DNA of 64,000 nucleotides from contig CAMDTN010000001.1 in the NCBI GenBank assembly GCA_945907755.1, positions 62,001-126,000 on the forward strand, given 5' to 3'. The notes below the pieces were generated by a model. The model ran no database searches. It was given only the letters and a program-made list of their open reading frames with translations, and had not been told where the DNA came from. The stretch's first letter is position 1; each line of letters begins with the position of its first letter. Of this stretch, positions 51,250-59,941 are shown piece by piece. Source of the stretch: Singulisphaera sp. GP187. Its GTDB lineage: Bacteria > Planctomycetota > GCA-002687715. The position numbers were made by a program, and so were the translations under genes.

Positions 51250-52179
51250 TCAGGGCACCGGCGGGATGGTGATGCGCAGCAAGTCCTTGGCCATGATCAT
51301 CCCGGGAAAAACGGATTCGCCTTCGGTGCGCAGTTGTTCCATCAGCGGGCCGTCATAGCGCGTGCTGAAGTGCGTGGCGATGAGGCGCTTGGCCCCGGCT
51401 CGGACGGCCACTGTGGCGGCTTCGCGGATGGTGCTGTGGCGGCGGTCGCGGGCCATCTCGGCGAGGTCGTCGCCGTAGGTGGCTTCATGCACCAAGACAT
51501 CGGCATTGTGCGCCAGCGCGATGGCGTTGTCGCAATAGGCTGTGTCGGTGCAATACACAAAGGCGCGCCCAGGGCGTGAAGGCCCTACTAACGCATCGGG
51601 GTGAATCACGCGTCCATCGGCCAGCGTGATGCTGTTCCCGCGTTGCAGTGCGCCGCGCTCGGGGCCGAAGGGAACGCCCAGCGCGTCGGCGCGAGTTGCG
51701 TCGAAGCGCCCGGGAAGGTCGTGTTCTTCGAAGCGATAACCCAGCGCGGGCAGTGTGTGCACCAGCGGCTTCGCGAGCACGCGGTATTCATCGGTTTCCA
51801 ACACGGTGCCATCGAAGCGCGGGTCGAGTTCGTCGTAGATAACCTCGAAGCCCATGCGCGTCGGGCGCGGGAAGCCCAATATGAAGCGCACGAAGCGCTC
51901 TATTCCTATGGGCCCGTGAATGTGCAGCGGGTATTCGCGCTCGCCTAAGTTGAGGGTCGAGATCAATCCGCCGAGCCCGAAAATGTGGTCGCCGTGCAAG
52001 TGCGTGATGAAGATGTGGTGGAACTTTCGGCGCGGGAATTCCGCCTTGATCAGGCGCATCTGCGTGCCTTCGCCGCAGTCGAACAAAAACGACTCACCCT
52101 CGCGAATGAGCGCCACCGAAGACAGACCGCGGCGTGCGGTAGGTACGGCGCTGCTGGTGCCAAGCATGATCACTTCCAT
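51250..52179 (-). CDS. rnz: Ribonuclease Z (tRNA 3'-processing endonuclease)
   Basis: 309-residue metallo-beta-lactamase-fold enzyme removing tRNA 3' trailers. The zinc motif THLHGDHIFGL is at 59-69. The start MEVIMLGTSSAVPTARRGLSS is typical for bacterial RNase Z. The family's flexible arm, HEATY motif (VHEATYGDDL) and late THFSTRY are present. The start lies 7 bp after the stop of the hydrolase-like gene at 52187, so the two are probably cotranscribed. Confidence 0.94.
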   Translation of the reverse strand: MEVIMLGTSSAVPTARRGLSSVALIREGESFLFDCGEGTQMRLIKAEFPRRKFHHIFITHLHGDHIFGLGGLISTLNLGEREYPLHIHGPIGIERFVRFILGFPRPTRMGFEVIYDELDPRFDGTVLETDEYRVLAKPLVHTLPALGYRFEEHDLPGRFDATRADALGVPFGPERGALQRGNSITLADGRVIHPDALVGPSRPGRAFVYCTDTAYCDNAIALAHNADVLVHEATYGDDLAEMARDRRHSTIREAATVAVRAGAKRLIATHFSTRYDGPLMEQLRTEGESVFPGMIMAKDLLRITIPPVP

Positions 52180-52186
52180 GGGCCTC

Positions 52187-53524
52187 CTAACGCAAGCGCG
52201 CGCGCACCCAGCGCCGCGGCGTCACATCCATGCCCACCCCAGCGGGGTAGAAAGTGATCTCGTCTTTTTTCTGACCATTCACGCGGAAGGCGATGCGGAT
52301 CTCCTTGTCCTGGACGGTGCCCAGCAATTCCAACGGTACGGCGAGTTCGGCGGTCCAACGCGTGGTGTCGTTGGTGCGCACATAACTTTGCACGGTGGCG
52401 GCTTCGAAGGGTTTCCACGCGCCTTCGGCGCCGCGCAGCACGCGCAATTCGTGGGTAGCGCCTTGCGGGCGGACTTCGAACGAGAAACAGTGCGCATCGG
52501 GCGCGCCGGGGCTAACGCTGCCGCCATCGATGAATACGGTGAGCGCGTTGTTATGCAGATAACGCTCCTGCACTTCCACGCCGAACAGCAATTTGCTGCG
52601 GTTGCGCGCAAGGCGCACGCGGGCGTGCTTGGCGGCGGCCCCTGCCGCTGCGGGCAATGGAATGTCGATCAGCGTGCAGCCTTCTGCTTCGCTGCTGCCC
52701 AATTCGCCGTCCAGAATGACGCTCTTCACCAGCGGGATGTCTAATACCAATTCGCTGCTGAGTGCTTCTTCGATCCAAGAGATCAAATCGGCTTCGAGCC
52801 CGGGCACATACCCGAGCATGCGCGAGCCCAAGATGCTGCGTTGCTCCAATGTGCGCAGCGTGGTTTTCGCGCCCATGGCTTGCGCCACTTGACGCGGGCC
52901 CAGTTCGGCATCCTCCGCCGCGCTGAGAACCAGCGTGCGCAATTCTTTGCAGGCGGCAGCAGCGGCTATCGCATCCAAGCCACACAGTGCTTTCAGCGGC
53001 GTCAGCAATACCAAAGCCGCCGGCTTATTGGTGTTGTGTGCGGCGGCGCGCAAGGCGACGCCTGCGCCGAGTTCGGCCCCCAACCACACCACCGCTGTCG
53101 CCGGTACACCTGCAGCGACTAGCGCATCGTGCGCTGCAGCTACATCGTCGTGCATCGACAGCGCAGGGTGGTTCGCCGCTGCTTCACGCGGCACTTCGAT
53201 GGGCGTGCCTTGTTCGTTCAATGTGGAATCGCCGTGGCCGCGCAAGTCCAACGCAAGTGTCATCAGCCCGCGCGCAGCGAGGCGTGTGCTGAGTGCCGCG
53301 AAGGCGGTGCGGTTGGAGCGGTGCATGTGCAACAGCACCACGCCGCCTTTGATGGCGACTCCAGCAGGAGGTCGCGTCAACGCGCCGCAGAGTTTCTGGC
53401 CATCAGCCGTTTGCAACTTGATGGTGTCTTGCGCAGCAAGGCTGGCGACGAAACACAGCAGCAAACAAAGCACCTTGGCGGCGCGCTGGGCCGTACGGGT
53501 CGGGTTCCGGGTCATGGGGAGCAT
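52187..53524 (-). CDS. Exported alpha/beta-hydrolase-like protein lacking the nucleophile, with CBM9-like C-terminal domain
   Basis: 445 residues. The signal peptide ends at LAAQ-D (about 33). An alpha/beta-hydrolase fold is visible: VVLLHMHRSNR as oxyanion strand and LALDLRGHGDS as the strand after it. At the nucleophile elbow the sequence is VVWLGAELGAGVAL (149-155 GAELGAG), a glutamate where serine should be. No other GxSxG exists. The C-terminal about 160 residues have the strand pattern of carbohydrate-binding or DOMON-like modules (IFVDGG-like pairs; TRWTAELAVPLELLG). It may be a binding protein rather than an esterase. The ATG at 53524 is preferred; one at 53515 is possible. Confidence 0.78.
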   Translation of the reverse strand: MLPMTRNPTRTAQRAAKVLCLLLCFVASLAAQDTIKLQTADGQKLCGALTRPPAGVAIKGGVVLLHMHRSNRTAFAALSTRLAARGLMTLALDLRGHGDSTLNEQGTPIEVPREAAANHPALSMHDDVAAAHDALVAAGVPATAVVWLGAELGAGVALRAAAHNTNKPAALVLLTPLKALCGLDAIAAAAACKELRTLVLSAAEDAELGPRQVAQAMGAKTTLRTLEQRSILGSRMLGYVPGLEADLISWIEEALSSELVLDIPLVKSVILDGELGSSEAEGCTLIDIPLPAAAGAAAKHARVRLARNRSKLLFGVEVQERYLHNNALTVFIDGGSVSPGAPDAHCFSFEVRPQGATHELRVLRGAEGAWKPFEAATVQSYVRTNDTTRWTAELAVPLELLGTVQDKEIRIAFRVNGQKKDEITFYPAGVGMDVTPRRWVRARLR

Positions 53525-53577
53525 TGTTACAGTGCCTCGCCCTGGATGGAACGGGGCGTGCAAGGAAATCGCACTCC

Positions 53578-54756
53578 ATGCCCCGTGCTGTGGTCACCCA
53601 CGCATTGAGGACTCCCATCGGGAAGTTCCTCGGTCAGTTCAAGGATGTGTCCGCAGTAGATCTGTGGGCTGTCGTGGGTCGCAGTGTGTTGGCAGCGGCC
53701 CAGTTGGAGCCCGGCGCCGTTGAAGATGCCTTCATCGGCTGCGCCCGCCAAGCGGGTTTGGGCCCCAATCCCGCACGCCAAGCCGTGCTGAAGGCCGGCT
53801 GTGCCGACACTGTCACCGCCACCACGGTCAACATGGCCTGCGGCTCTGGGCTGAAGTCCATCATCCTCGCGGCGCAGTCCATCGCCCTTGGCGAAGCCAA
53901 GGTCGTTTTGGCCGGCGGCATGGAAAGCATGTCGCGGGTTCCGTTTTTGCTGCCGCAAGCGCGGCTCGGATATCGCTTGGGCCACAGCAAGATGGTGGAT
54001 GCGATGTACCAAGATGGTTTTCATTGCCCCATGGCAAATCAGTTGATGGGCGAAACCGCCGAGACTTTGGCGCGCCAGTACGGCATCAGTCGTGAAGAGC
54101 AAGATGAATTCGCCGCACGCTCGCACGAGAAGGCGGCTGCGGCAGCGGCGCGTCTGGCGGAAGAAATTGTCGCTGTGAGCGTGGCGGCGAAGAGTGGCGC
54201 GGTGGAAGTGCGCTTGGACGAACAGGTGCGCGCCGACATGACCGCCGCGAAATTGGCGGGGCTGCCTGCCGTGTTTGCGCCCGAGGGTGGAACGGTGACT
54301 GCTGGGAATGCATCGGGCATCACCGATGGCGCGTCCGCGTTGGTGCTGATGTCCGAAGATGAAGCGCAACGCCGTGGGTTGGTGCCGCTGGCCACATTTG
54401 AAGCATGGTCCGCTGCTGGGGTCGACCCGCGCGTGATGGGCATTGGCCCGGTGCCCGCAGTGAAAGCCTTGGAAGCCAAGCACGGTTTGGCTCGCGACGC
54501 CTTCGATCTCGTGGAACTGAACGAAGCCTTCGCAGCGCAGGCACTGGCCTGCGACCGCGAACTGAAATTGGATGCACAGCGCGTCAATGTCAACGGCGGC
54601 GCGATTGCACTGGGGCACCCCATCGGGTCCACCGGCGCACGCATCGTGGTGACGCTGCTGCACGAACTGCGCCGTCGCAACGGCAAACTGGGCTTGGCCA
54701 CGCTGTGCATCAGCGGCGGGCAAGGCCTGGCTTGTGCCTTCAGGAGGGCTTCCTGA
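53578..54756 (+). CDS. Acetyl-CoA C-acetyltransferase (second thiolase)
   Basis: 392-residue thiolase, similar in length and layout to that at 40591. The cysteine in VNMACGSGLKS (about 86) accepts the acyl group; the histidine is in ALGHPIGSTGAR and the second cysteine in TLCISGGQG. The start is the ATG at 53578 with AAGGA about 12 nt before; the longer frame is not supported. It leads an operon with cyclophilins, enoyl-CoA hydratase and an aconitase-type enzyme. Confidence 0.94.
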   Translation: MPRAVVTHALRTPIGKFLGQFKDVSAVDLWAVVGRSVLAAAQLEPGAVEDAFIGCARQAGLGPNPARQAVLKAGCADTVTATTVNMACGSGLKSIILAAQSIALGEAKVVLAGGMESMSRVPFLLPQARLGYRLGHSKMVDAMYQDGFHCPMANQLMGETAETLARQYGISREEQDEFAARSHEKAAAAAARLAEEIVAVSVAAKSGAVEVRLDEQVRADMTAAKLAGLPAVFAPEGGTVTAGNASGITDGASALVLMSEDEAQRRGLVPLATFEAWSAAGVDPRVMGIGPVPAVKALEAKHGLARDAFDLVELNEAFAAQALACDRELKLDAQRVNVNGGAIALGHPIGSTGARIVVTLLHELRRRNGKLGLATLCISGGQGLACAFRRAS

Positions 54757-54757
54757 C

Positions 54758-55702
54758 ATGCAGCGCTGCACAAGAATTGCATTGCTACTGAGTGTGTTTG
54801 CGGCCGCACTTGTGGCGCAAGACACCTTGGTGGTGGAATTGAAAGCGCAGCGCCAAGCGGTGCTGTCGCATCAGAGCGTTGAATTAGTGCTCAGCATTAG
54901 CAACAAGGGCGACAAGCCGGTGGCTGCGTTGTCGCGCGCGCAACTGGTGGCCGCGAAGAGCGTGTTGGTTGCGTCGCAGGCCGACGGCCCGGAACGCAAA
55001 GGTGTTTGGGCCGAACTCGTGAGCAAAGTGCCGGAAGGTTCGCTGCCCGCGTTGCAGCCTGGTGAGTCTTTCAGCTTGCCGTTCGTGGTGCGTCTGCCCG
55101 CGGCGGCCACCGCGCAGCCCGGCATGTGCACGCTGCAGTGGGTGGGCCGCGTTGGCGTGCTGGACAAAGTGCGCAGCAACGAAGTGATGCTGCAAGTGCT
55201 GCCCGGCAGTCTGCCCACAGTGGTTTTGCAAACCAGTGAAGGCAGCATCACCATCGAACTGTGGCCAGCAAAGGCGCCCAATCATGTGGCGAACTTCATC
55301 AGCCTCGCGCAAGCGGGGTTCTATGGCGGCACTGTTTTTCACCGCACCATTCCGGGCTTCATGATCCAAGGCGGCTGCCCCAAAGGCGACGGCACAGGCG
55401 GCCCGGGCTACAGCATCCCCGACGGCGAAACCGAAGGGCGCTTCGAGCGCGGCGTGTTGGGCTTTGGCCGCACGGGACAAAAAAACAGTGCCGGAAGCCA
55501 GTTCTTCATTTGCGTGGCCGATGCCGCGCACTTGAATGGCAAGTACGCAGCATTCGGGCGCGTGCTGGACGGCATGGAAATCGCAGACAAGATCGTGATG
55601 CGCCCCACCGAAGGTGACCGCGCAATCAACCCAGTCAAGATCATCAAGGTGAGCGTGGACTTACCAAAAGACTACAAATTACCGGCCGTTACGAAGGCCT
55701 AA
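54758..55702 (+). CDS. Exported peptidyl-prolyl isomerase (cyclophilin) with N-terminal beta domain
   Basis: 314 residues. The signal peptide ends at LVAQ-D. Residues about 25-140 form an Ig-like or CARDB-like beta domain (LVLSISNKGDKPVAAL; PFVVRLPA). The cyclophilin domain from about 150 has TSEGSITIELWPAKAPNHV, FYGGTVFHRTIPGFMIQGG, GAGSQFF-like NSAGSQFFICVAD and the YAAFGRVLDGMEI end. Catalytic arginine is in FHRTIPGF. It acts outside the cytoplasm, probably on secreted proteins. Its start follows the thiolase stop by 1 bp. Confidence 0.9.
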   Translation: MQRCTRIALLLSVFAAALVAQDTLVVELKAQRQAVLSHQSVELVLSISNKGDKPVAALSRAQLVAAKSVLVASQADGPERKGVWAELVSKVPEGSLPALQPGESFSLPFVVRLPAAATAQPGMCTLQWVGRVGVLDKVRSNEVMLQVLPGSLPTVVLQTSEGSITIELWPAKAPNHVANFISLAQAGFYGGTVFHRTIPGFMIQGGCPKGDGTGGPGYSIPDGETEGRFERGVLGFGRTGQKNSAGSQFFICVADAAHLNGKYAAFGRVLDGMEIADKIVMRPTEGDRAINPVKIIKVSVDLPKDYKLPAVTKA

Positions 55703-55718
55703 TTCCAAGGGAGCCAGA

Positions 55719-56576
55719 ATGAACCCCGTCGCAATCATGGAAACCAGTGCAGGCCGCATCGAAATCGAACTGTGGCCTGAGCGTGCTCCGAAGCATGTCG
55801 CCAACTTCGAGAAACTCGTGGGACAAAAGTTCTACGAGAATCTCGTGTTCCATCGCGTCATCCCGAACTTCATGATCCAGACCGGCTGCCCCAACGGCAA
55901 CGGCATGGGCGGGCCCGGCTGGAAGGTGGACGCAGAGTTCAACAAGACGCCCTTCACGCGCGGCGTCTTGGGGATGGCGCGCAGCGCGCACCCGAACAGC
56001 GCGGGCAGCCAATTCTTTGTGTGCGTCGCAGATGCCTCGCATCTGAACGGCAGCTACACCGCATTCGGCAAGGTGACTTCCGGCATGGAGTTCTGCGATG
56101 CCATCGCCAAGCAAGAGCGCGATCGTCGCGACCGCCCGTTGGTGGATGTGAAGCTTGTCAGCGTCACCATGCCTGGGCTTGCAGACGCCGAAAAAAAAGT
56201 GAAGGCCGCCCTTGAGGCGGCGGCCGCCGCTGCGGCACCTGTCGTTGCGGCACCCGTGACGCCAACGCGCACGACCCCTGAAGTGAAGCCTGCTGCGATG
56301 ACGGAAACCAAGCCGAAGATGGTGGAGGCGACCAAGGTTGTTGCCAAGCCGAACGCGGTTGTGAAGCCCAAGGCGGTTGCCAAGCCCGCGGCCAAGGCGC
56401 CTGCGAAAGCAGTTGCGAAGCCGAAGGCGGTTGCAAAGCCGAAGGCGGCAGTGAAGGCCAAAGCGAAGCCCGCAGCGAAGGCCCCTGCTAAGGCCAAAGC
56501 GAAGCTAGCGACCAAGGCCAAGCCCAAGGCGGTGGCCAAACCGAAGGCCAAGCTCGCGAGCAAAGGAAAGAAGTAA
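55719..56576 (+). CDS. Cytoplasmic cyclophilin with histone-H1-like lysine/alanine/proline tail
   Basis: 285 residues. The N-terminal about 150 are a complete cyclophilin: AGRIEIELWPERAPKHVANF, FYENLVFHRVIPNFMIQTG, PNSAGSQFFVCVAD and YTAFGKVTSGMEF. There is no signal peptide. From about 165 to the end the sequence is almost only A, K, P, V and T, with repeated AKPKA-type units (for example KPKAVAKPAAKAPAKAVAK) and the ending LASKGKK. Such tails bind nucleic acid in histone-H1-like bacterial proteins. The fusion to a PPIase is unusual. The downstream start overlaps the stop by 1 bp. Confidence 0.9.
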   Translation: MNPVAIMETSAGRIEIELWPERAPKHVANFEKLVGQKFYENLVFHRVIPNFMIQTGCPNGNGMGGPGWKVDAEFNKTPFTRGVLGMARSAHPNSAGSQFFVCVADASHLNGSYTAFGKVTSGMEFCDAIAKQERDRRDRPLVDVKLVSVTMPGLADAEKKVKAALEAAAAAAAPVVAAPVTPTRTTPEVKPAAMTETKPKMVEATKVVAKPNAVVKPKAVAKPAAKAPAKAVAKPKAVAKPKAAVKAKAKPAAKAPAKAKAKLATKAKPKAVAKPKAKLASKGKK

Positions 56577-57409
56577 TGCACGAGCACGAAGGCGATTGTT
56601 GTGATGTGTCTTGTGTGCGCACCGAGGGCCTCGTGCTTGTCAGCGTGAAGGACGGCGTGGCTACGGTCACGCTGAATCGCCCTGACAAGTTGAATGCGCT
56701 GTCGGCGGAAGTGTTGGGGGAACTGTTCCTCGCTATCGCTGACATCGAAGCGGATGCAGCGGTGGGCGCGGTGGTGATCACCGGCAGCACTGCCTGCAAA
56801 CGCCCCAGCTTTGCTGCTGGCGCAGACATCGCCGAAATGGTGGAGTTCACGGGACTGGAAATGCGCGAGCATTCACGGCTCGGGCAACGCACTTTCGCAA
56901 TGCTGGAAGCCATGTCGAAGCCATCCATCGCAGCGGTGAATGGTTTCGCACTCGGCGGCGGTTGCGAATTGGCCATGGCCTGTCACATGCGCTTTGCCGC
57001 AGATTGCGCGCTGTTAGGGCAGCCCGAGATCAACTTGGGCATCATCCCAGGCTTCGGCGGCAGCCAAAGATTGCCACGCTTGGTGGGCCAGGGTCGTGCG
57101 TTCGAATTGTTGCTGAGCGGCGATCCGGTCAACGCAGCGGAAGCGCATCGCATTGGTTTGGTCAACCGCGTCTACCCAGCGGCAGAATTGGTTGCGGCGG
57201 CGCAAGAGTTCGCGACGAAACTCGCGGGCAAGGCGCCCATTGCGCGCGACGCCATCGTGGATGTCGTGTTGCGCGGCACCGATGCGGGGCCCGAAAAGGC
57301 GCAGGCTATTGAAGCCGACCTCTTCGGCCTCGTGGGCGGCAGCGACGATGTGAAGGAAGGCATGAAGGCGTACCTCGAAAAGCGCACGGCCCTGTGGACC
57401 GGGCGCTGA
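56576..57409 (+). CDS. Enoyl-CoA hydratase/isomerase family protein
   Basis: 277 residues of the crotonase family. The oxyanion hole is AGADIAEM (81-88) and GGGCELAMA; catalytic glutamates are E131 and E151 (GQPEINLGIIPGFGG). Both are present, which supports true hydration of 2-enoyl-CoA. The first about 15 residues are histidine/cysteine-rich (MHEHEGDCCDVSC) and precede the usual start of the family; a later start is possible. It completes, with thiolase and the dehydrogenases of the 40 kb cluster, a full short-chain beta-oxidation set. Confidence 0.93.
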   Translation: MHEHEGDCCDVSCVRTEGLVLVSVKDGVATVTLNRPDKLNALSAEVLGELFLAIADIEADAAVGAVVITGSTACKRPSFAAGADIAEMVEFTGLEMREHSRLGQRTFAMLEAMSKPSIAAVNGFALGGGCELAMACHMRFAADCALLGQPEINLGIIPGFGGSQRLPRLVGQGRAFELLLSGDPVNAAEAHRIGLVNRVYPAAELVAAAQEFATKLAGKAPIARDAIVDVVLRGTDAGPEKAQAIEADLFGLVGGSDDVKEGMKAYLEKRTALWTGR

Positions 57410-57425
57410 GCGGAGCGCGAAAGGC

Positions 57426-59399
57426 ATGAAGATGTTCCGCCTGACACCCGGCAAGCGGGTGCTGTTCCTGACCAAAGACCCGGCGCTGATCACCCAGCAG
57501 TTGCAAGGCAAGCTGGACTTGCGCATGGATGCGCTGCACGCGGAAGATCTGTTGGATGATGTGAACACCGACGCGATGACGCCGGCATGGGCTTGCTTCG
57601 ACTGGCGTCCGGCGGACATCGCGGTGAATGCCTATGCCGGGCTGAGTGTGAATGGCGAGCGCTTGTTTCCCGCCAACGCGCTGAAGAACGGCAACTTCGA
57701 GGTGATCGTGTCGGGCCGGCGCAAGGGCACGGGTTCGTCGCGCGAAACTGCGGTGCAGGCAGAAAAGTGGAGTGGCATCCGCTTAGCGGTAGCGGATTCA
57801 TTCGCGCCCATTCATGCGCGCAACAACATCAATCAAGGCGTGTTGATGAGCAGCTATTCACTGCTCGCGCGCTTGCAGGCAGGCGAGGCCATCGGGCTGG
57901 ATGAGTTCTGCCCCGACTACGACCCCATCACCCGCGCCATCGTCATGGCGGGCGGCCTGTTCCCATTTGGGCGCGCCCTCGCGGCGGGCCAAGTGCAACT
58001 GCCAACGCGCAACTGCCCCACGCGGCCCATGACCATGGGCGAAAAGATGGTGGGGGCACATTTGCTGCCAGGCCAGGGGCCAACTGCGGTGCGACCTGGC
58101 GATGCTGTGTTGGTGAAAGTCGACAGCGGCTACAGCCACGAATTCACCACGGCGCAGGTGCACGCATTCCTCGAAGAAGAATTCGGTGCGGACTACCGCG
58201 TTGCGGACGCCACCAATTTCGCGGTGTTTGAAGACCACCTCATTTATGCCGACGGTGTGGAACGCATGGCGCCGTACTCCGCGAAGATCGCGGTGCTGCG
58301 CTCCATGCAGCGCGCATTTCAAGTGCACACTGGCGTACGCGACTATTCCGCGCGCGAAGGTCGCTCGCCAGGCATTTGCCATCAAGTAGCGCGCGAGGAA
58401 TTCATCAACCCTGGCATGTTGGTGCAAGCCACCGACAGCCACACTTGCATGGGCGGCGGCAACAACGCGTTGTCTTTCGGCGTGGGTGCCACGGAATATG
58501 CGGCGCTCATCCAATGCGGCTTCACCATGCTGCGCGTGCCCGAATCCATCCGCTTCGAACTGCACGGAAAGTTGCAGCCGGGCGTCACCGCCAAAGACGC
58601 AATGCTGTGGATTTTATGGCAGTACGCAGCCAAAGGGCTGACGCTGGATCGTGTGATGGAGTTCGGCGGGCCGGGCCTTGCAGGTTTGGACATGGACGAG
58701 CGCGCCACGCTGGCGAACATGGCCACGGAATGCACAGCCAAGTCCGGCATCTGTGAAGGAGACGAGCAAACGGTGCAGTGGATCGCCTCACGGCGCGGCG
58801 TCAGTGAAGCGTCGGTGCGTGCGCAGTTGGTGCACCCAGATGCTGGTGCCACGTACGCAGGCGGCGTGCACATCATCGACCTCAGCACGCTGAAGCCTAT
58901 GGTGGCAACACCGGGCGACCCAGCCGCAGGGGTGCCCTCAGACCCCACCAACGGCGCGTTCATCGAAGCGCTGGGCGTAGTGAAAATCGACATCGCATAC
59001 GGCGGCAGTTGCACCGCGGGGAAAGACACCGACCTCGACCACTACGCGCTTGTGGTGCGTGAGGCGTTGGCCGCCGGGCTGCGCGTGGCCGACGGCGTGC
59101 AGTTCATGATCCAGTGTGGCTCGCAAGCGGTGGAAGCCCATGTGGATCGCAACGGTTATCGCGAACTGTTCGAACGCGCGGGTGTGCAGCTCATCGGTGC
59201 CGGATGCGGCGCGTGCATCGGTTGCGGGCCGGGCGTCAGCACCACGGCTCAGCAAGTGACCATCAGCGCCATCAACCGCAATTTCCAAGGGCGCAGCGGC
59301 CCCGGGCAGCTTTACTTGGCTTCACCGCTCAGCGTTGCTGCTTCGGCCTTCACAGGCCGCATTAGTGCCTACAGCGAGGGCATGTTCCAGCGGATCTGA
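57426..59399 (+). CDS. Aconitase-superfamily hydro-lyase with swivel domain first (permuted)
   Basis: 657 residues. The N-terminal about 200 residues are a LeuD/swivel-type domain (SGRRKGTGSSRETAVQAEKW, VADSFAPIHARNN). The LeuC-like catalytic part follows: DSHTCMGGGNN (about 336), GSCTAGKDTDLDHY (about 526) and GCGACIGCGPG (about 593), which gives the three Fe-S cysteines. Aconitase A and homoaconitase have the reverse order, with the swivel at the end; aconitase B also places it early. The substrate (citrate, isopropylmalate, methylcitrate or other) is open. Start at MKMFRL with AAAGG before it; M3 is an alternative. It follows enoyl-CoA hydratase by 16 bp. Confidence 0.88.
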   Translation: MKMFRLTPGKRVLFLTKDPALITQQLQGKLDLRMDALHAEDLLDDVNTDAMTPAWACFDWRPADIAVNAYAGLSVNGERLFPANALKNGNFEVIVSGRRKGTGSSRETAVQAEKWSGIRLAVADSFAPIHARNNINQGVLMSSYSLLARLQAGEAIGLDEFCPDYDPITRAIVMAGGLFPFGRALAAGQVQLPTRNCPTRPMTMGEKMVGAHLLPGQGPTAVRPGDAVLVKVDSGYSHEFTTAQVHAFLEEEFGADYRVADATNFAVFEDHLIYADGVERMAPYSAKIAVLRSMQRAFQVHTGVRDYSAREGRSPGICHQVAREEFINPGMLVQATDSHTCMGGGNNALSFGVGATEYAALIQCGFTMLRVPESIRFELHGKLQPGVTAKDAMLWILWQYAAKGLTLDRVMEFGGPGLAGLDMDERATLANMATECTAKSGICEGDEQTVQWIASRRGVSEASVRAQLVHPDAGATYAGGVHIIDLSTLKPMVATPGDPAAGVPSDPTNGAFIEALGVVKIDIAYGGSCTAGKDTDLDHYALVVREALAAGLRVADGVQFMIQCGSQAVEAHVDRNGYRELFERAGVQLIGAGCGACIGCGPGVSTTAQQVTISAINRNFQGRSGPGQLYLASPLSVAASAFTGRISAYSEGMFQRI

Positions 59400-59653
59400 C
59401 ACGATTCGGTGTAATCGTCGCTCGCGTGCTTCTGCCTCATTTCGTTGGCGCGCTTCGGGATGTGGCACACGCGCTGCGAATTTCCTTGGCCCTATTGCCG
59501 CCGCCCATTTCCATGAAGAAATTGTTCGCTTTCCGTGAAAGTGCTGGCTAAGATGCCCGCGCAGTTGCGATCCTGCGTCACCTCCTGCCATGGACGGGTG
59601 GCTTCTGCGATGCGTCGTTGGCAGTGTGACTGGATCGGCACAAGGGAAAGGGA
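59400..59653. other. Non-coding gap after the beta-oxidation operon
   Basis: 254 bp. A weak 6-bp hairpin (ACGATT/AATCGT, 59401-59418) right after the stop may help to end transcription. The rest holds no recognisable gene; it presumably contains the promoter of the small-protein/radical SAM pair. Confidence 0.4.
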
Positions 59654-59914
59654 ATGAATAGCCACGGGCCACAAAGGCTGGTGCGCTGTGAGTTCCTCGG
59701 TGGAAACCATAGGGGGAAGAGGATGGATACTCGCTTCGAGTGCATCTTCGAGGGGAAGAGGATCTTTCAGGTGTTTCGTGAGGGCGCAGATGCAGCGCTT
59801 TTCACTGGCACCAAGGCTCAGTGCCAGCGCTTTCTCGAGGTCTACCAAGAGAAGGTGCAGAAAGCGCGCAACCGCGACCGCAGCCGCAGCGGAGAATCTT
59901 CTTCCGCGGCCTAG
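59654..59914 (+). CDS. Small protein of unknown function upstream of radical SAM gene
   Basis: 86 residues. Purine-rich AAGGGAAAGGGA precedes the ATG. The core, residues 24-70, reads as beta strands then a helix (DTRFECIFEGKRIFQVFREG; KAQCQRFLEVYQEKVQKAR), followed by a short charged tail ending in SRSGESSSAA. There are three cysteines. A downstream start at 59723, with GGGGGAAGAGG before it, would give a 63-residue protein. No family is recognised. The gene ends 27 bp before the radical SAM start, so they probably share a transcript. Confidence 0.62.
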   Translation: MNSHGPQRLVRCEFLGGNHRGKRMDTRFECIFEGKRIFQVFREGADAALFTGTKAQCQRFLEVYQEKVQKARNRDRSRSGESSSAA

Positions 59915-59941
59915 TTCGCGAGTGGCTGGGTTGCAGCCCGC

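Noticed and set aside
53527-54825. 432-codon minus-strand frame opposite the second thiolase
   Set aside because: The thiolase reading is canonical; the reverse is an artefact of codon bias.
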